Assembly: GCF_040412425.1 (NCBI RefSeq)
Contig: NC_089744.1
Span: 42,308,599 to 42,372,598, forward strand
DNA: 64,000 bases
Reading direction: 5' to 3'
Source of the DNA: Macrobrachium rosenbergii
Taxonomy: Eukaryota; Arthropoda; Malacostraca; Decapoda; Palaemonidae
The notes beneath the pieces are model-generated. The model was not told the origin of the DNA. It ran no database searches and saw only the letters and a list, made by a program, of their open reading frames with translations. Position numbers and translations under genes: made by a program. Position 1 is the first letter of the stretch. Each line of letters starts with the position of its first letter. This document shows positions 51,498-62,453 of the stretch, in pieces.

Positions 51498-52851
51498 CAA
51501 ATTTTTTAAGTAATTTGTATTTTTCCTAATATACAAACCTGAGGTCTTTACATATGGGGATTTACTTTCAGTGTAAGCTGGAGCTGGCTGTTTTACCTTA
51601 AAACAAGGTGGATATTGGTGGTTGGTTACTGGCGGAAGGGGAGGAATCCCTCTCATCCACATGATAGGCATTCTACTTTACCTTTCGGCCCAGGAAGCAG
51701 AATGAAGGGTGGTTAGAGGTGGGCCATTTATGTAATGACCTCAGTTTTGTATGTTAGGAAAGAGACAAATTACTTAAAAAATTTGTTATTTGTTCCTACA
51801 TGTATACAAACCCTTGGTCTTTACATATGGGAGACTTATTCTTTGGTGGGAGGAGTCTGAGTAAATCTCTGAACTAACTAGTAGTTCGCCTCACCTGGGA
51901 CCTCTCTTCTTGGTCATGCAAGATCAAACAAAGGAGAGACATGCCTCTGATATGTTGAACATGTGTGATGTTCAACTGCTATACTTCTGAGCCTTCAAAT
52001 AAATGGAAGGTAATGTCACTGATTCACAGATAGGCTTGGATGAACCCATTTTGTTGGGGACAATAAAACTGAAGATAACCAATGGGTCTGTTCTTTGTCA
52101 GTCCCCCTCTCCCCTTGCTAGAGTTGCAACTATTAATCCAAAAAGATCTAGATTATATACTAAGTCATCTAGAACACCTGCATGCATGACCTTGGGTATA
52201 AAAGAGAATGTAGGAGGCCAGTCCCACACACTCGTCCTCTTTTGCAGCCCTACACCTTAGGCAAGATGCTACACCACAGCAGCCAAGGAAAAAGTCAGAG
52301 GATCCAGGGGCAACATCCCCTAGAGGCGAATGTGGTCAGTTGTGACGGCATTCCCGTCCTTAGTACCTGTCCGACAGGTTCTTCCTGATGCTAGGGGCAG
52401 ACCAGTGCCCCAAATGAAATCTCGCCCGGAACTTACTGTTGTCCACCATGTCAGCTGTGAGTACAACCGTTTGATCATATGTAAAGTCAAATGAAAAGGA
52501 GCTCCTAGACACCACTTCTTGGCTGAGTCAGAACCAAAAAGAAGTTGTCAGGACTTAGTTTGGAGGTGAAGTCCTAAGTAGTAACACAAAAGGTCTCCGG
52601 GTACTTGGTAGCCTTTAGGGTCCTTAGATGTCTGTGGTTCCCTCTGTATGTGACATATTTCAGTGGAGACAAAGTCAATTCATGTGTAATGTTATGCTGA
52701 TGGCTAGGAGATATTGTTCTTTTCTTATAAAGTATAAGCGTTCACTGTTTGATGGGTAGAACACAATTCACAGATGAATCTGTGTACTTATTGTCCCATT
52801 ACCTGCTTTCTCTGTCTTCTTACTCATCCGTACTCTCATGAAGTATTAGAT
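51498..52851 (-). mobile_element. DIRS element 6, 3'-end fragment of a third family
   Basis: The left terminus AAATTTTTTAAGTAATTTGT at 51498 is repeated inverted at 51760-51785. It is followed by a second arm (TGTTCCTACATGTATACAAA, CCCTTGGTCTTTACATATGG), the DIRS terminal-repeat plus internal-complementary-region layout. The remaining 1 kb shows no readable recombinase and is probably 3' UTR. It ends where element 4 begins, so element 4 either truncated it or inserted into it. Confidence 0.7.
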
Positions 52852-53094
52852 AAAAATGACATTTTTATAATAAAATAAAGTTTTATTTGTGCTTACCCAG
52901 TAATTACTTAGCTAATAATTTCTAAACTTGACAGCAGCTTCAATTTTGAAATTTGCGGTAACGATAGTTTTTTGTTTGTGTAGGTGACTAACCCTGCCTA
53001 GTTTCGGGGTGAAAGGGAGAAACAGCTAGGCCAAGAGCTTCACTTTTGTTTATGCACTGAGGTCCATGTGAGGGGAGGAGGGCGGGATCCATTC

Positions 53095-53190
53095 GTAATT
53101 ACTGGGTAAGTATATATAAAACTTAATTTTATTATAAAAATGTCATTTTTATATACGTAACTTACCCAGTAATTACTTAGCTGAATCCAC
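53095..53190 (-). repeat. DIRS element 4 internal complementary region
   Basis: 53095-53151 is the reverse complement of the left end (GTAATTACTGGGTAAGTATA and onward to ATGTCATTTTT). 53152-53190 (ACGTAACTTACCCAGTAATT and onward) is the reverse complement of the right end near 58480-58510. Confidence 0.88.
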
Positions 53191-53703
53191 ATTGAAGGAG
53201 GTGGGATTCATGGACAGCTTGTACTCTAACATCAAAATGATAATGAAATGAGAACAGAATAAATAGGCCTAGCATTGAAAAAATGCTTGTTGTTTCTTAC
53301 CTGGTGAGAGAGCTGCGCAGGTAGATGCTGCCCCTGGTTGGAGCTCATCTTGACCAAGTAGCGGCATGACAGTATAACCAGGGTCGCCTCTACTGAAGTG
53401 AGTAACTTTGTAGCAGAGGGGTACTCCGATCACTAACGAAGTATGAAGTAAACTTTGCAACGAAGGAATCTCCGATCATTAACAAAGTCAACAATAAAAT
53501 GCCCCTGCCCAGGGCACAGTACAATAAAAACAAAACCAGAGAAATAGTCACCTATACCACACATAAAAAGCACATATATAAATAAATAACCACCACCCTA
53601 CACAGAAAAAACTGGTAGGCACTCTAGGTACCTTGTACCCTACAGACTCCCCATGAACTCAACACCTTGACAAGGTGAAGAAAAAAGTAAGAAGAGTTGC
53701 TTC

Positions 53704-55200
53704 CTATGTTCCCTTCCCGAATACTAAGCTAGCCATGGACAATGGTCCAAGTGTGCTGCAATCTTCGTATGTCGTCTCCACGTCTCGCAAATAATGCATA
53801 GCAAAAACAGATCTACATTTCCAGAATGTAGTCTTTAAGATCGAAGTGAGAGAGAGATTATGCTTAAAAACATCTGATGTAGCCACTGCTCTCACGGCGT
53901 GCGCTCTAACCTTAAGTCCAGGCAGAACGTTCTCTCCAATTTGAGTGTGTGCTTCGAGGATCAGGTTTCTAATGTAAAAAAGATAAAGCATTTTTAGACA
54001 TAGGTCTGGCCAGGTTCTTAACCGAACACCAAAGATTTCTTGCTGGGCCTCCAATCTTCTCTGTCCTCTTGATGTAATGTCTAAGTGCTCTTACTGGAAA
54101 CAGACTTCTCTCCTCTTCCTCTGGACCCAGGATGTTCAATAAACCTTTACAGTAATAGCAAAGGAACGAGGCCACGGCTGTGAAAGATCCTCATTTTTTG
54201 CCAAGAAGCCAAGGGTAAGGGAACAGACCACGTCATCTTGAGAAAAACCTATCCTTTTGTCTATAGCATGCAGTTCGCTCACTCTTCTTGCAGTGGCTAG
54301 TGCAACCAGGAAAATACAGGCAGTCCCCGGTTATCGGCGATCTGGTTTTATGGCGCTTGTCTAGCGACGGTGATAACTGGATTTTCGACACCGATTCCTG
54401 GTTATCTTGTCAACCGATGGACGTTGTTGAAAGCTGATAAGGTTATGAGACTGATCCATGGTTATTGGTACCAATAACCGGATACTGGCGCCGATAACCG
54501 AGAATCAGCAGTATAATCACCGATTTTCGGTTGTCTGCGATTTTCGGTTATCATCACGCTGTCGGGAATGGAACCCGCTCTAAAAACACGGGACTGCCTG
54601 TTTTGTGTAGTCTTTTAGTCAGATCCTTCAAAAATGATGAACTCTGAGTTCAAATCTTGAGTCAGACAAAACTTGAGAACTACATCTAATGATGAAAAGC
54701 ATAATTCCTCCTTGTCAACTTTGAAAAATACGTGTCAAAAGACTTAACAAGATCCGAGATATCCTGGTTGGAAGAAATGTCTAAACCTCTGTGTCTACAG
54801 ATTGAGCTAAGCATAGCTCTTATCCTTTTATCATAGACGAAGAAAGGCCCTTGGTGGATCTCAAGTAAAAGAGAAAGTCTGCCACTTGAGTGTGGTTTTA
54901 GAAGAAGAGATGTTATTCTTCTTACACCAAAGTCTAAATACTGCCCACTTTGCCTGGTAGACTTTGTTAGTAGAATGTCATCTACATTTAGAAATAGCTT
55001 CTTCCACAACTCTTGAAAAGCTTTCGCTCGCAAGAGTTTGCGGACAGTTGAAACCCTGTCAGGGCCAGACTGGATGTGTCCTGATAAAATTTCCTGTAAT
55101 GGGGTTGTCTGAGTAGACTTGGGATTGTTGGAAGAAGGCGTGGGAAGTCTACTAGTAGTTCGAGAAGCTCCGGGTACCACTCTTTCCTCAGCCAGAAGGG
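53704..55200 (-). pseudogene. DIRS element 4 tyrosine recombinase, split by a MITE
   Basis: The N-terminal part (to 54686) has the core-binding domain and MLSSICRHRGLDISSNQDIS. After the MITE at 54317-54600, box I is ATARRVSELHAIDKR (near 54290-54250). Then come VRALRHYIKRTEKIGGP, NALSF, and in another frame YIRNLILEAHTQIGENVLP, VRAHAVRAVATSDVFKHN (the H-x-x-R box intact), FWKCRSVFAMHYLRDVETTY with the tyrosine codon at 53791-53793. All catalytic residues are still readable, but the insertion and frameshifts inactivate it. Confidence 0.88.
54317..54600. mobile_element. 284-bp TA-target MITE with CAGGCAGTCCC ends
   Basis: Starts CAGGCAGTCCCCGGTTATCG immediately after a TA and ends CGGGACTGCCTG, giving inverted termini of about 11-14 bp. 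The interior repeats GGTTATCGG/CCGATAACC motifs in both directions. A TA target and CAG-starting ends suggest a pogo/Tigger-related (Tc1-mariner) non-autonomous element. The right-hand TA appears mutated (TGTTTTG). It lies inside the element 4 recombinase. Confidence 0.8.
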
Positions 55201-55251
55201 AGCTATCAATGTCATCCTGGTGCTTTGATGCAATTGGAGCTTCTTCAGAAC

Positions 55252-56032
55252 CTACTTCACCATCCCGAGTGGGGGGAAGGCATACACATCCAGTCCTGAC
55301 CAATTTTTAATCACCACATCTGTCACCCAGGCTCGTGGGTCCAGAAACGGTGAGTAGAACAGGGGAAGACGGTGGTTTTTTGGCGTCGTGAACAAATCCA
55401 CCATCGGTCCTCCCCATAACTTCCACAGGTCAGAGCATACTCGACGGTCCAGGGTCCATTCTGTCGGGAGAATTTGTTTGCGACGACTGAGTTCGTCTGC
55501 CAATATGTTGCATTTCCCCTGAATGAACTGCATTAACAGCTGGGTTCGGTTCTGCTCTGCCCAAAGAAGGAGACCCCTGGCAGTTTCGCAAAGGGAGAAT
55601 GAGTGAGTCCCCCCTTGGAGTCTTACATAAGCTAAGGCTGTTGTGTTGTCCGCATGCACCATAATTACTGTCGCGTACTTCCCTTGTGAAATGTTGCAGT
55701 TCTTTGCTGTGTATATGCAGAACCTTCTCTTATTGGGACCAAACTCCCGAAACTTCTTTTCCCTCTAGGAGAGTTCCCCAACCTACGTCCAACGCATCGG
55801 AGAAGAGGTCTAGGTCGGGGTTCACTACCGAAAGAGACTTTCCCTCTGAAAGTCTGCTTGCGTTGTTCCACCAACTCAGGTCCCCCTTTATCTCTTGTAT
55901 TACTGGGCAATGCATAAGTTCTGATTTATCTTGTGATCTCAACTGACTTTTAAAAAGAATTGTAGAGGCCTCATATGCAGCCTTCCAAACCTCACAAACT
56001 GTTCGACTGACGATAGTGCTCAGGAGACTCAT
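55252..56032 (-). pseudogene. DIRS element 4 RNase H and Dam-like region
   Basis: RNase H shows LDLFSDALDVGWGTLLEGKE (first Asp) and, after a frameshift near 55700, MVHADNTTALAYVRLQGG and FIQGKCNILADELSRRKQIL. It continues into the Dam-like region: PMVDLFTTPKNHRLPLFYSP, FLDPRAWVTDVVIKNWSGLD, VYAFPPLGM. The missing HINIKEL block falls at the frameshift. The 136-codon frame 55662-55252 is otherwise clean. Confidence 0.85.
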
Positions 56033-56114
56033 TCACTGAGTGGCTGAACACTTCTGTAGGGAAAGGAAAAGGTCTGTAAGGAAAGGAAAATGTTGACTTT
56101 CTTGAGGCAGGCCT

Positions 56115-56899
56115 CTATCCTTTTGGGAAGGGAGAAGCTTGAAAATTCTGAGGGTCTATCTTCATCCCCAAATATATAATCTGAGGAGGAGTCTGTTGGG
56201 GTTTTTGAAGGTTCAACAGCAAACCTAGATCCTGAGTCAAAAGCAATGTCCTTTGAAGGTCCTCCATGCATCTCTCTCTCTCTCTCATGGGCAAGCGTAT
56301 TAACCAAATTTGTCCAAATATAGGGAAATGTTCACTCCCACGAAATGAAGCCAATCGGCCAATGGGGCGAGAACTAAGGATGAACACATGTGGTGCTGTT
56401 GACAGGCCGAAACATAGCACTTGAAACTGGAAAACTTGATTTCCATGAATGAATCTCAGGTACTTCTTTGAATCTTGCTGGATGGGAATGTGGAAGTAAG
56501 CATCTTTCATATCGAGAGAAATCATCCAGTCCCCTCGATGAATGGATGATAGGACAGAGTGGACTGTTTCCATATGAAACTTCATTTTCTCTACGTAAAC
56601 GTTCAGAGCGCTCACATCGAGTACTAGTCTCCATCTTTCCATGGCTTTTGGTACTACAAAAACCCTGTTGTAAAAACCCCTTGGACTCGATATTCTCCAC
56701 CACTTCTATCACCACCTTCTTGAGGAGAGATGGCACTTCTTCCAAGAGTGCTAAATACTTTGTTGATCCTATGGAGTACGCCGTCAATTTGACGGGACAG
56801 CTGGATAAGGGAGGTTTCTCTTTGGAGGGGATAGAATACCCTTCCCTTAACACTTCTATCACCCATTGATCTGCTCCTCTCATTCTCCAACTTCCCCAA
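56115..56899 (-). pseudogene. DIRS element 4 reverse transcriptase with damaged active site
   Basis: The N-terminal part in frame 56883 (RGADQWVIEVLREGYSIPSK) shifts near 56690 to the main RT frame: RWRLVLDVSALNVYVEKMKF, DWMISLDMKDAYFHIPIQQD, FQVLCFGLSTAPHVF. The YxDD box, readable in a third frame near 56310, is ISLYLDKFG, so the second catalytic aspartate is lost. This is an ancient inactive copy compared with element 5, which keeps YLDD. Confidence 0.85.
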
Positions 56900-57043
56900 A
56901 AAAGTTGGAGTCTGGCTCCAACGGGTGCATGAAGGACTGAAGACTCACTTGTGGGTTGTAGGTCTGGTGGAGGGTCTCTTGGCTGAACGCGGGGCGAAGC
57001 GTACAGAAGTGCGCGGTCTTGATTGTGCTCTCTGTCTGCCTCC

Positions 57044-58129
57044 TCAAAAGGGTTGGGGCTGAAGAGGAGAAGATGACTTGAAAGGGGGATACCATTCTCT
57101 CAGACACCTCGTAGATTGCAAGAGGTCTTGTGTAGACCTCTTATGGAGGTGTGAAGCCACTTCTTCTACCATTGCTTGCAGGAAAAGGTGTGTATTATCC
57201 AAGGGCGAGAAGAGTACAGCTGATTTATGCGACGGAGTGACGCCCTTAGATACAAACCAAATCCAGAGTTCCCTCTTCTTTAAAATCCCTGAGCCTCTTG
57301 CCGTAACACTGAGGGGACTGGTTCCTGGGAGGCGCGTGTGCCTTTTCAACAGACGAAATTTATCTGAGAATCTCCGCCGGTGCCTGTGAGAAGGGCTAGA
57401 ATCTCCCGAACTGGACAAAAGATTATGAACACTAGGCACACCTTTCCAGCGGCTGCCTTTGGTCGACACCTGGGATGACACAGGTGCGACCACCCGTGGG
57501 CAGACCCCACCGACTTTCCTTGGGCCTCCAGTATGCCTCCTCCCGGGGCTGGGGGAGCATGGCAGTGACCTTCGTCTAGGAGTGTCTGTGAGATGGGTAG
57601 CCACCTCCTCCACAAACACATCACTAGAACATTTTGCACTAAATTTGTCCACGAGGACATGCATTGAATCACCCAACTGTGCCACTGTGTTTGCAAGAAT
57701 ATCAAACTTCTTATCGAATTTTGATTCAAGACTGGCGTAGTGATCTGGGTTGGGAACGAGGGAACCAGGAGTGGAGATCGGTGGTGCAGGAGGAGGGCTG
57801 GAAGTAGGAGGAATTACTTTAGCAGAAGAAGGAAGAGAAGGAATATTAACCTCACTAGATTCCTGAGTCACGTCTAGAGTAGCTAATTTAACCTCAACTC
57901 TAGCAGCTGCTTTTCTCTTACGATCCCTTTCTAATTTTGCTAGGTGAGAAATTAATGTCTTCCACTTTCTTTCGTCCCATTCACAGCATTCCTCACAAGT
58001 CAAGTCAATTGAACAAATTTGTCCTCTGCATGTCGTACATAGGGTGTGTGAATCGTAACATGCCTTGGTCAAACAAATATTGCAACCTCTGCTACAATAC
58101 CTAATATTCAGTGCGCTAGAATCTGACAT
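57044..58129 (-). CDS. DIRS element 4 gag, 361-residue open frame
   Basis: An uninterrupted ATG-started frame. Residues 10-60 form a Cys/His module: CSRGCNICLTKACYDSHTLC, TTC, then CEECCEWDERKWK. A basic helix follows (KLERDRKRKAAARVE), then a Pro/Ser-rich linker, a heptad-like segment (LESKFDKKFDILANTVAQLG), the SPGRRHTGGPRKVGGVCPRV module and the conserved C-terminal block (ELWIWFVSKGVTPSHKSAVL). No intron is needed, unlike element 5. Probably the structural RNA-binding protein of the element; function is inferred from position. Confidence 0.8.
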   Translation of the reverse strand: MSDSSALNIRYCSRGCNICLTKACYDSHTLCTTCRGQICSIDLTCEECCEWDERKWKTLISHLAKLERDRKRKAAARVEVKLATLDVTQESSEVNIPSLPSSAKVIPPTSSPPPAPPISTPGSLVPNPDHYASLESKFDKKFDILANTVAQLGDSMHVLVDKFSAKCSSDVFVEEVATHLTDTPRRRSLPCSPSPGRRHTGGPRKVGGVCPRVVAPVSSQVSTKGSRWKGVPSVHNLLSSSGDSSPSHRHRRRFSDKFRLLKRHTRLPGTSPLSVTARGSGILKKRELWIWFVSKGVTPSHKSAVLFSPLDNTHLFLQAMVEEVASHLHKRSTQDLLQSTRCLREWYPPFKSSSPLQPQPF

Positions 58130-58309
58130 AATTACTAGCTAACAGAGTCGAAATAAAAATGAGTCAATCTCCTAAGGGAACAATAGTCAAAATCAGGAGA
58201 AGTACTATATAAATCAGTCAAGCAATACCAATCCGAAGGCTACCGAGATGAAAATACATCACCCAAAGGTAAGACTTTCAAGCCGAAAACCAAAATCAAG
58301 CTGCTTCTT

Positions 58310-58510
58310 AACACTGTGTTGCTGTAAGCTGGCAGAAACAAAAGTGAAGCTCTTGGCTTAGTTGTTTCTCCCTTTCACCCCGAAAGTGGGCGGGGTTAAT
58401 CACCTACATCCACAAAAAGCCATCGCTACTGCGAATTTCAAAATTGAAGCTGCCATCGAGTTTAGACACTCTTAACAAAGTAATTACTGGGTAAATTACT
58501 TATATAAAAC
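58310..58510 (-). repeat. Right terminal repeat of DIRS element 4
   Basis: Reverse complement of part of 52852-53060, including AAGTGAAGCTCTTGGC and AAATTGAAGCTGCC (left: GGCAGC...GCTTCAATTTTGAA order inverted). It ends GTAATTACTGGGTAAATTAC then TTATATAAAAC. Confidence 0.85.
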
Positions 58511-60105
58511 AGAAATTTAATGACATGTACACTTCGAACCACAACTTTCCAAGAAATAGAAACATTACAGGCTTAATTGTAAATAATCTTTATCTAGGAC
58601 AATTTAATCACTTAATTCAATAAAACTTTTACACTAAAGTGAAAATGAAAACACAAAGAAAAAGCCATTTGTATTATTGAGTCTCAGTTAAACTGCACAG
58701 GCTGTACAGCAGCAACACTAGTACAAAATGATTAAACTATACAACAAAATCAATAATGACACATACTCATCAATAAAATGTAACGTGCAAGGAAATGCCA
58801 ACATATAAATACAGAAAGGATTTAATAGAAGGAACATCTAGTCTGTACTTTGAAACATCTGAAATCTACATTTGATTAATAAATATGAGTTACTTTTTAT
58901 TTGATTAATAAATATGAGTTAAACCTCAATTATTAAATACAAAAATTATATAATATTCACAATATCTACCACAGATTTATTACATATCTTTAGAAGAAGA
59001 AAAGAAGAGGAATAATGTTCAAAAGAAAAAGAAAGGAAGAAAAAATGAAAAAACTTGTGCCTTTCTTCTAGATTCAAAAGGAAAGGAGTACAGTTATCCT
59101 TTCCCTGCATCCTTACATGCATACCCTTTGCATCTTGGCATTACAGTACTGTATTTACAAAAGAGATTATGTGCTAGGGAATCTTACCCCACTTGTTCAT
59201 GCAATGAAAAATAGATGAGCTCCATCATTCCATGAGCTGATTACATCTTCCTCTATCTCAACAGACATAATCTACATGGTGTAATGGAAAATCCTACATT
59301 TACAGATATACAGGGGTGATTACTGCAACTAAACCAAAGGTGACACAAATAAAGCCACAGATAGACTGAAAACAGTGCTTTGGATTACTGGATTTGATCT
59401 TATTTAGCTTTCCTGAATATTACTTGATGGCATTTTAACATCCTGAACATACCACATAAATTTTGGAACAGTTCATAAGTAAACATTGGACATACATTGA
59501 AATGAAAACCTGCCATAAAATAATCAACACTCCTTTGCAAATAATATATGATGATCAGTAAATGAATTCATTATTATGTTAATTTTCTTAAAGATAAGCA
59601 AATCTAGTCTAACTAATCATGTCAAGGCTTTTTGTTTAATTTCTGGCAAGATTCATATGAAGTATTATGCTAAAACACTAGAAGAATAGAGGATCCATTC
59701 TACATTTAAAGATTTTTTGTTACTCTTCCAAAAGTCTTTGTCATGGAAGTCCAAGCTAAGTCACTTTTGGAACAAGGAATGGTTATCATTATCACCAAGC
59801 ATTTAAACCTCTCTCTTGGGCACAACAAAATCCACTAATGTTCTGAAGCACCGATGTCAATGTTCCAAGGAAAATGAAATCACAACTTCCAAAAATACTG
59901 TATGTGCTTGGCTACACACTGCAGTCCTCTTTGTTTCACCAATGCCACCTTTCTTTTTCCAGCTAAAGGATTCACTGAAACATATCTAGCAAAGAACAGT
60001 TTTCCTTATCAATGTCAGTGTCGGCATTAGTTGCTCTTTATGTCACTGAACAAAAATATCAGGTCAAGTATTATCAACAGTCTGTTACTTCAACTTTGAT
60101 ATTTA
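58511..60105 (-). other. 3' UTR or downstream flank of the FGFR1OP2-like gene
   Basis: AT-rich non-coding sequence directly downstream, in gene orientation, of the TGA at 60106-60108. Several AATAAA-type signals occur on the - strand, so the polyadenylation site cannot be chosen. A small direct repeat (TGATTAATAAATATGAGTTA) occurs twice near 58873-58920. Confidence 0.4.
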
Positions 60106-60297
60106 TCATGATGCTGATGTTCCCTGTTTTTGGCTTGTATTGCTTTCATTATCATTTACAACAGTTTTTTCATGAGGTGGATTATGTCCAACCATAGGGG
60201 CTACCTCTTGATCAGTCTGTGTCTCTGCATCAATAACACTAGGAGATGGTAAAATTGACCCCGAGCGTTTGGCAATGCTTAACATCTCTCTCAACCC
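60106..60297 (-). CDS. FGFR1OP2: FGFR1OP2-like terminal exon
   Basis: The acceptor on the - strand is a 12-T tract followed by CAG (60298-60300), an excellent splice site. 63 codons then TGA at 60106-60108. Starts GLREMLSIAKRSG; the tail includes DAETQTDQEVAPMVGHNP and is unlike vertebrate tails. Confidence 0.85.
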   Translation of the reverse strand, partial: GLREMLSIAKRSGSILPSPSVIDAETQTDQEVAPMVGHNPPHEKTVVNDNESNTSQKQGTSAS

Positions 60298-62453
60298 CTG
60301 AAAAAAAAAAAAATATTAAGTTTACAAGCAAAAGCTATTCTCACAATAAAGCTCTTAATTATATGTTATTTTCAAAGAGCTATTAAAATAGCACCATCAG
60401 ATGATTCACATACTATACAATCCACTTTAATCACCGTAACGCTCAACCACCCAGAAGTTACCCTGCTAACAGTAGTTTTCACTTCACATGCCATTAAATT
60501 GCATTATACAAGTAGTTTCTTGAAACATGAAGATATCACCAGCTCTTCAACACCCGCAATACGGACAGTTAAAGCAGGAGCTTCAATATGGACAGGAGCT
60601 ATAGCAGCACCGAATGAAGCAGCAACAACAGGAGCAGCTACAGCATGAGTCACAGTCGGAGAGTCAGATGCTGAAGTACGGAATTCCACTGAGGCCAAAG
60701 CAGGAGTACAAATCTCAGCTGCAATCAATATTCTGGGAAAGGCTCTCCACGACAGATCCTTGGCTAACCTCAGACAAGACCACAGTACTTTTCATAACTC
60801 TTCTGCCTATGTCAGACACCTCAAAGATGTCAGCACAGCAGTGGGAGGATAGACAATTGTACAAGGATGTCCATCAGACCTTTCTTTATCCCAATTAAGA
60901 ACAGGTGGCAGATTGGTCATCCACATTCCTATCCTAATACAGATACCAAACTGTATATGCAGTTCCAACCCAAATGCTATATCACCATTGGTACTTTATA
61001 TTACAGAAGGTTTTGCTATGTTAACCTTGGCTACCATGGGCTCCAAGGTTAGGGAAATGAAGAAAAAGATATATTTCAAGACATTGTTCACAAAATAGTT
61101 TTGAAAAAACAGTAAAATAATTTTTAATAATGTATGGCAAAAGGTACTAACTTTTTAAAACTGTTTCTGTAAAACATGGTGCATCTCATAGACAGGTGTC
61201 TTATAGGCTGGCAAATACCATATTTTGTTACATCATGTATTCATGTACTATTTTTGTCAACTAGTCTGTGGCTTCAAATAGCTCTATTTCCAAAATATGA
61301 TCCATATCTGATGCTTTGGTAATATTTTATCAATGAAAATCAATTGGACACCACTGAAATGCACAGTAGTGCACACTTAAAGATACCTGACTGATGACCC
61401 CTACACGTGAAACAATAAATTGGACTGGTCAATAACATACTTTTGATTATTGGTAACATATCTAGGTAGCTGAGTAGAAGTGATTTTCCTATTGGTATTT
61501 CTTGTTACTAATCATAAAACTTCAATACAGTATACAGTACACCTGAAAATGACGAATAATTACTGAATTTGATAAAACTCTTGTCACTTTGTCAACAAAA
61601 GGGCAGCACAAGGATTTAGTTCATAAACAAGGCCAAATGGTGGCCTTATATGCTTGTTTCAATTGATTTCAATAATGAGTAATTATCACACAACTGCTGA
61701 AACACTAGTAGAGCTGCCTGAATTATGACAAAGTCCCTCGAGAGTGTTTCAGGTGGTAAAAATAGTATCAATGACGCTACTAAATCTTCAAGCTAGATGC
61801 AGAAATAGAACAAAGGGTTAGAGACAGAAAGTGAAGTGAACTCAAATGAAAAACAATAAATAGTTGAGAAAGCCTGTGTTAGCCACTCTGCAGCAAGGAA
61901 GCTAATAAAAGGCCTATAGGATATGATATATGTCAAACAAAAAGCAGCCTAAGATAGCTCAATGAATATTTATAATTTAGGAGTAACTACATAAAACAGC
62001 ACAGTCTTAATAATTAGTGACCAAATGGATGAAAAATATGCTGTACATCATGGTCTGTGATGACAACAAAAAAGTAAATTGTACAAAGCAAAATTCATAT
62101 TATCACAAAATGCAAATACATACTATAACTATAACACAGTACTTTCTTCCTACTATAATGGTTTAAAATGGATAAATTTCTCAACCTATCTGTTTTATTC
62201 TGCAGTACCTGATCAACTGACATTTTGTAGTGTCCGTATGTCCCTCTCCCCTTTCTCTTAGGTAAATACAGTTAACCTGCAAATTATCAATGGAAAGGGA
62301 AAAACAGATACACTCAAATCCACCTCATACCTTATTTTCTGTGGTTAAAGCTGTGATGAGTCTTTGCTGATGGTGAGTTTCTTCATCACCTAATGATGCA
62401 GCCTTCCTCATCACGGCCACCATTTCACTTATTCGTTCAATCTGCGCTGTAAG
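60106..62453 (-). CDS. FGFR1OP2: FGFR1OP2/SIKE-family coiled-coil protein, C-terminal two exons
   Basis: Exons 62453-62331 and 60297-60106 join in phase 0 to 104 residues ending in TGA. The first encodes QIERISEMVAVMRKAASLGD and HHQQRLITALTTENK; the second GLREMLSIAKRSGSILPSPS and an acidic, low-complexity tail. The pattern 'QI-x-x-I-x-EM-x-AVMRKA ... ENKGLRE-x-L-x-I' is the conserved C-terminal coiled coil of FGFR1OP2 and SIKE1, which belong to STRIPAK phosphatase-kinase complexes. Upstream exons (the larger N-terminal coiled coil) should lie beyond 64000. Human members have about 210-250 residues, so roughly half is missing from the window. Which paralogue it represents cannot be decided; arthropods may have only one. 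Confidence 0.82.
60504..61060. other. Intron segment with a Gln-rich open frame of unknown origin
   Basis: On the + strand, 60614-60898 encodes a glutamine-rich start (MKQQQQEQLQHESQSESQML) and then non-repetitive sequence. A GC-richer patch at 60580-60720 is also open on the - strand as an Ala-rich frame. Neither is recognised and no splice sites support an exon, so it may be a decayed insertion. Confidence 0.25.
62331..62453 (-). CDS. FGFR1OP2: FGFR1OP2-like penultimate exon
   Basis: 123 bp, phase 0 at both sides. The donor AATAAG/GTATGAG begins at 62330. The acceptor CTTACAG ends at 62454; a second CTTACAG just inside the exon would shift the start by 7 bases and break the frame. Encodes LTAQIERISEMVAVMRKAAS and onward. 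Confidence 0.85.

Larger units (their letters stand above)
52852..58510 (-). mobile_element. DIRS element 4, complete layout, moderately mutated
   Basis: The left terminal repeat (52852-53090) and right one (about 58310-58510) are inverted copies sharing CACCCCGAAAGTGGGCGGGG-type and CAAAATTGAAGCTGCC segments. The internal complementary region lies at 53095-53190. Order on the - strand: gag (58129-57044), RT (56899-56115), RNase H (56032-55520), Dam-like region (55460-55252), recombinase (55200-53704) interrupted by a 284-bp MITE. It is related to elements 1 and 3 rather than element 5. Confidence 0.93.

Noticed and set aside
52003..52388. Two + strand frames in the DIRS element 6 remnant
   Set aside because: No similarity to DIRS proteins or other families, and they lie antisense to the element's probable 3' UTR.
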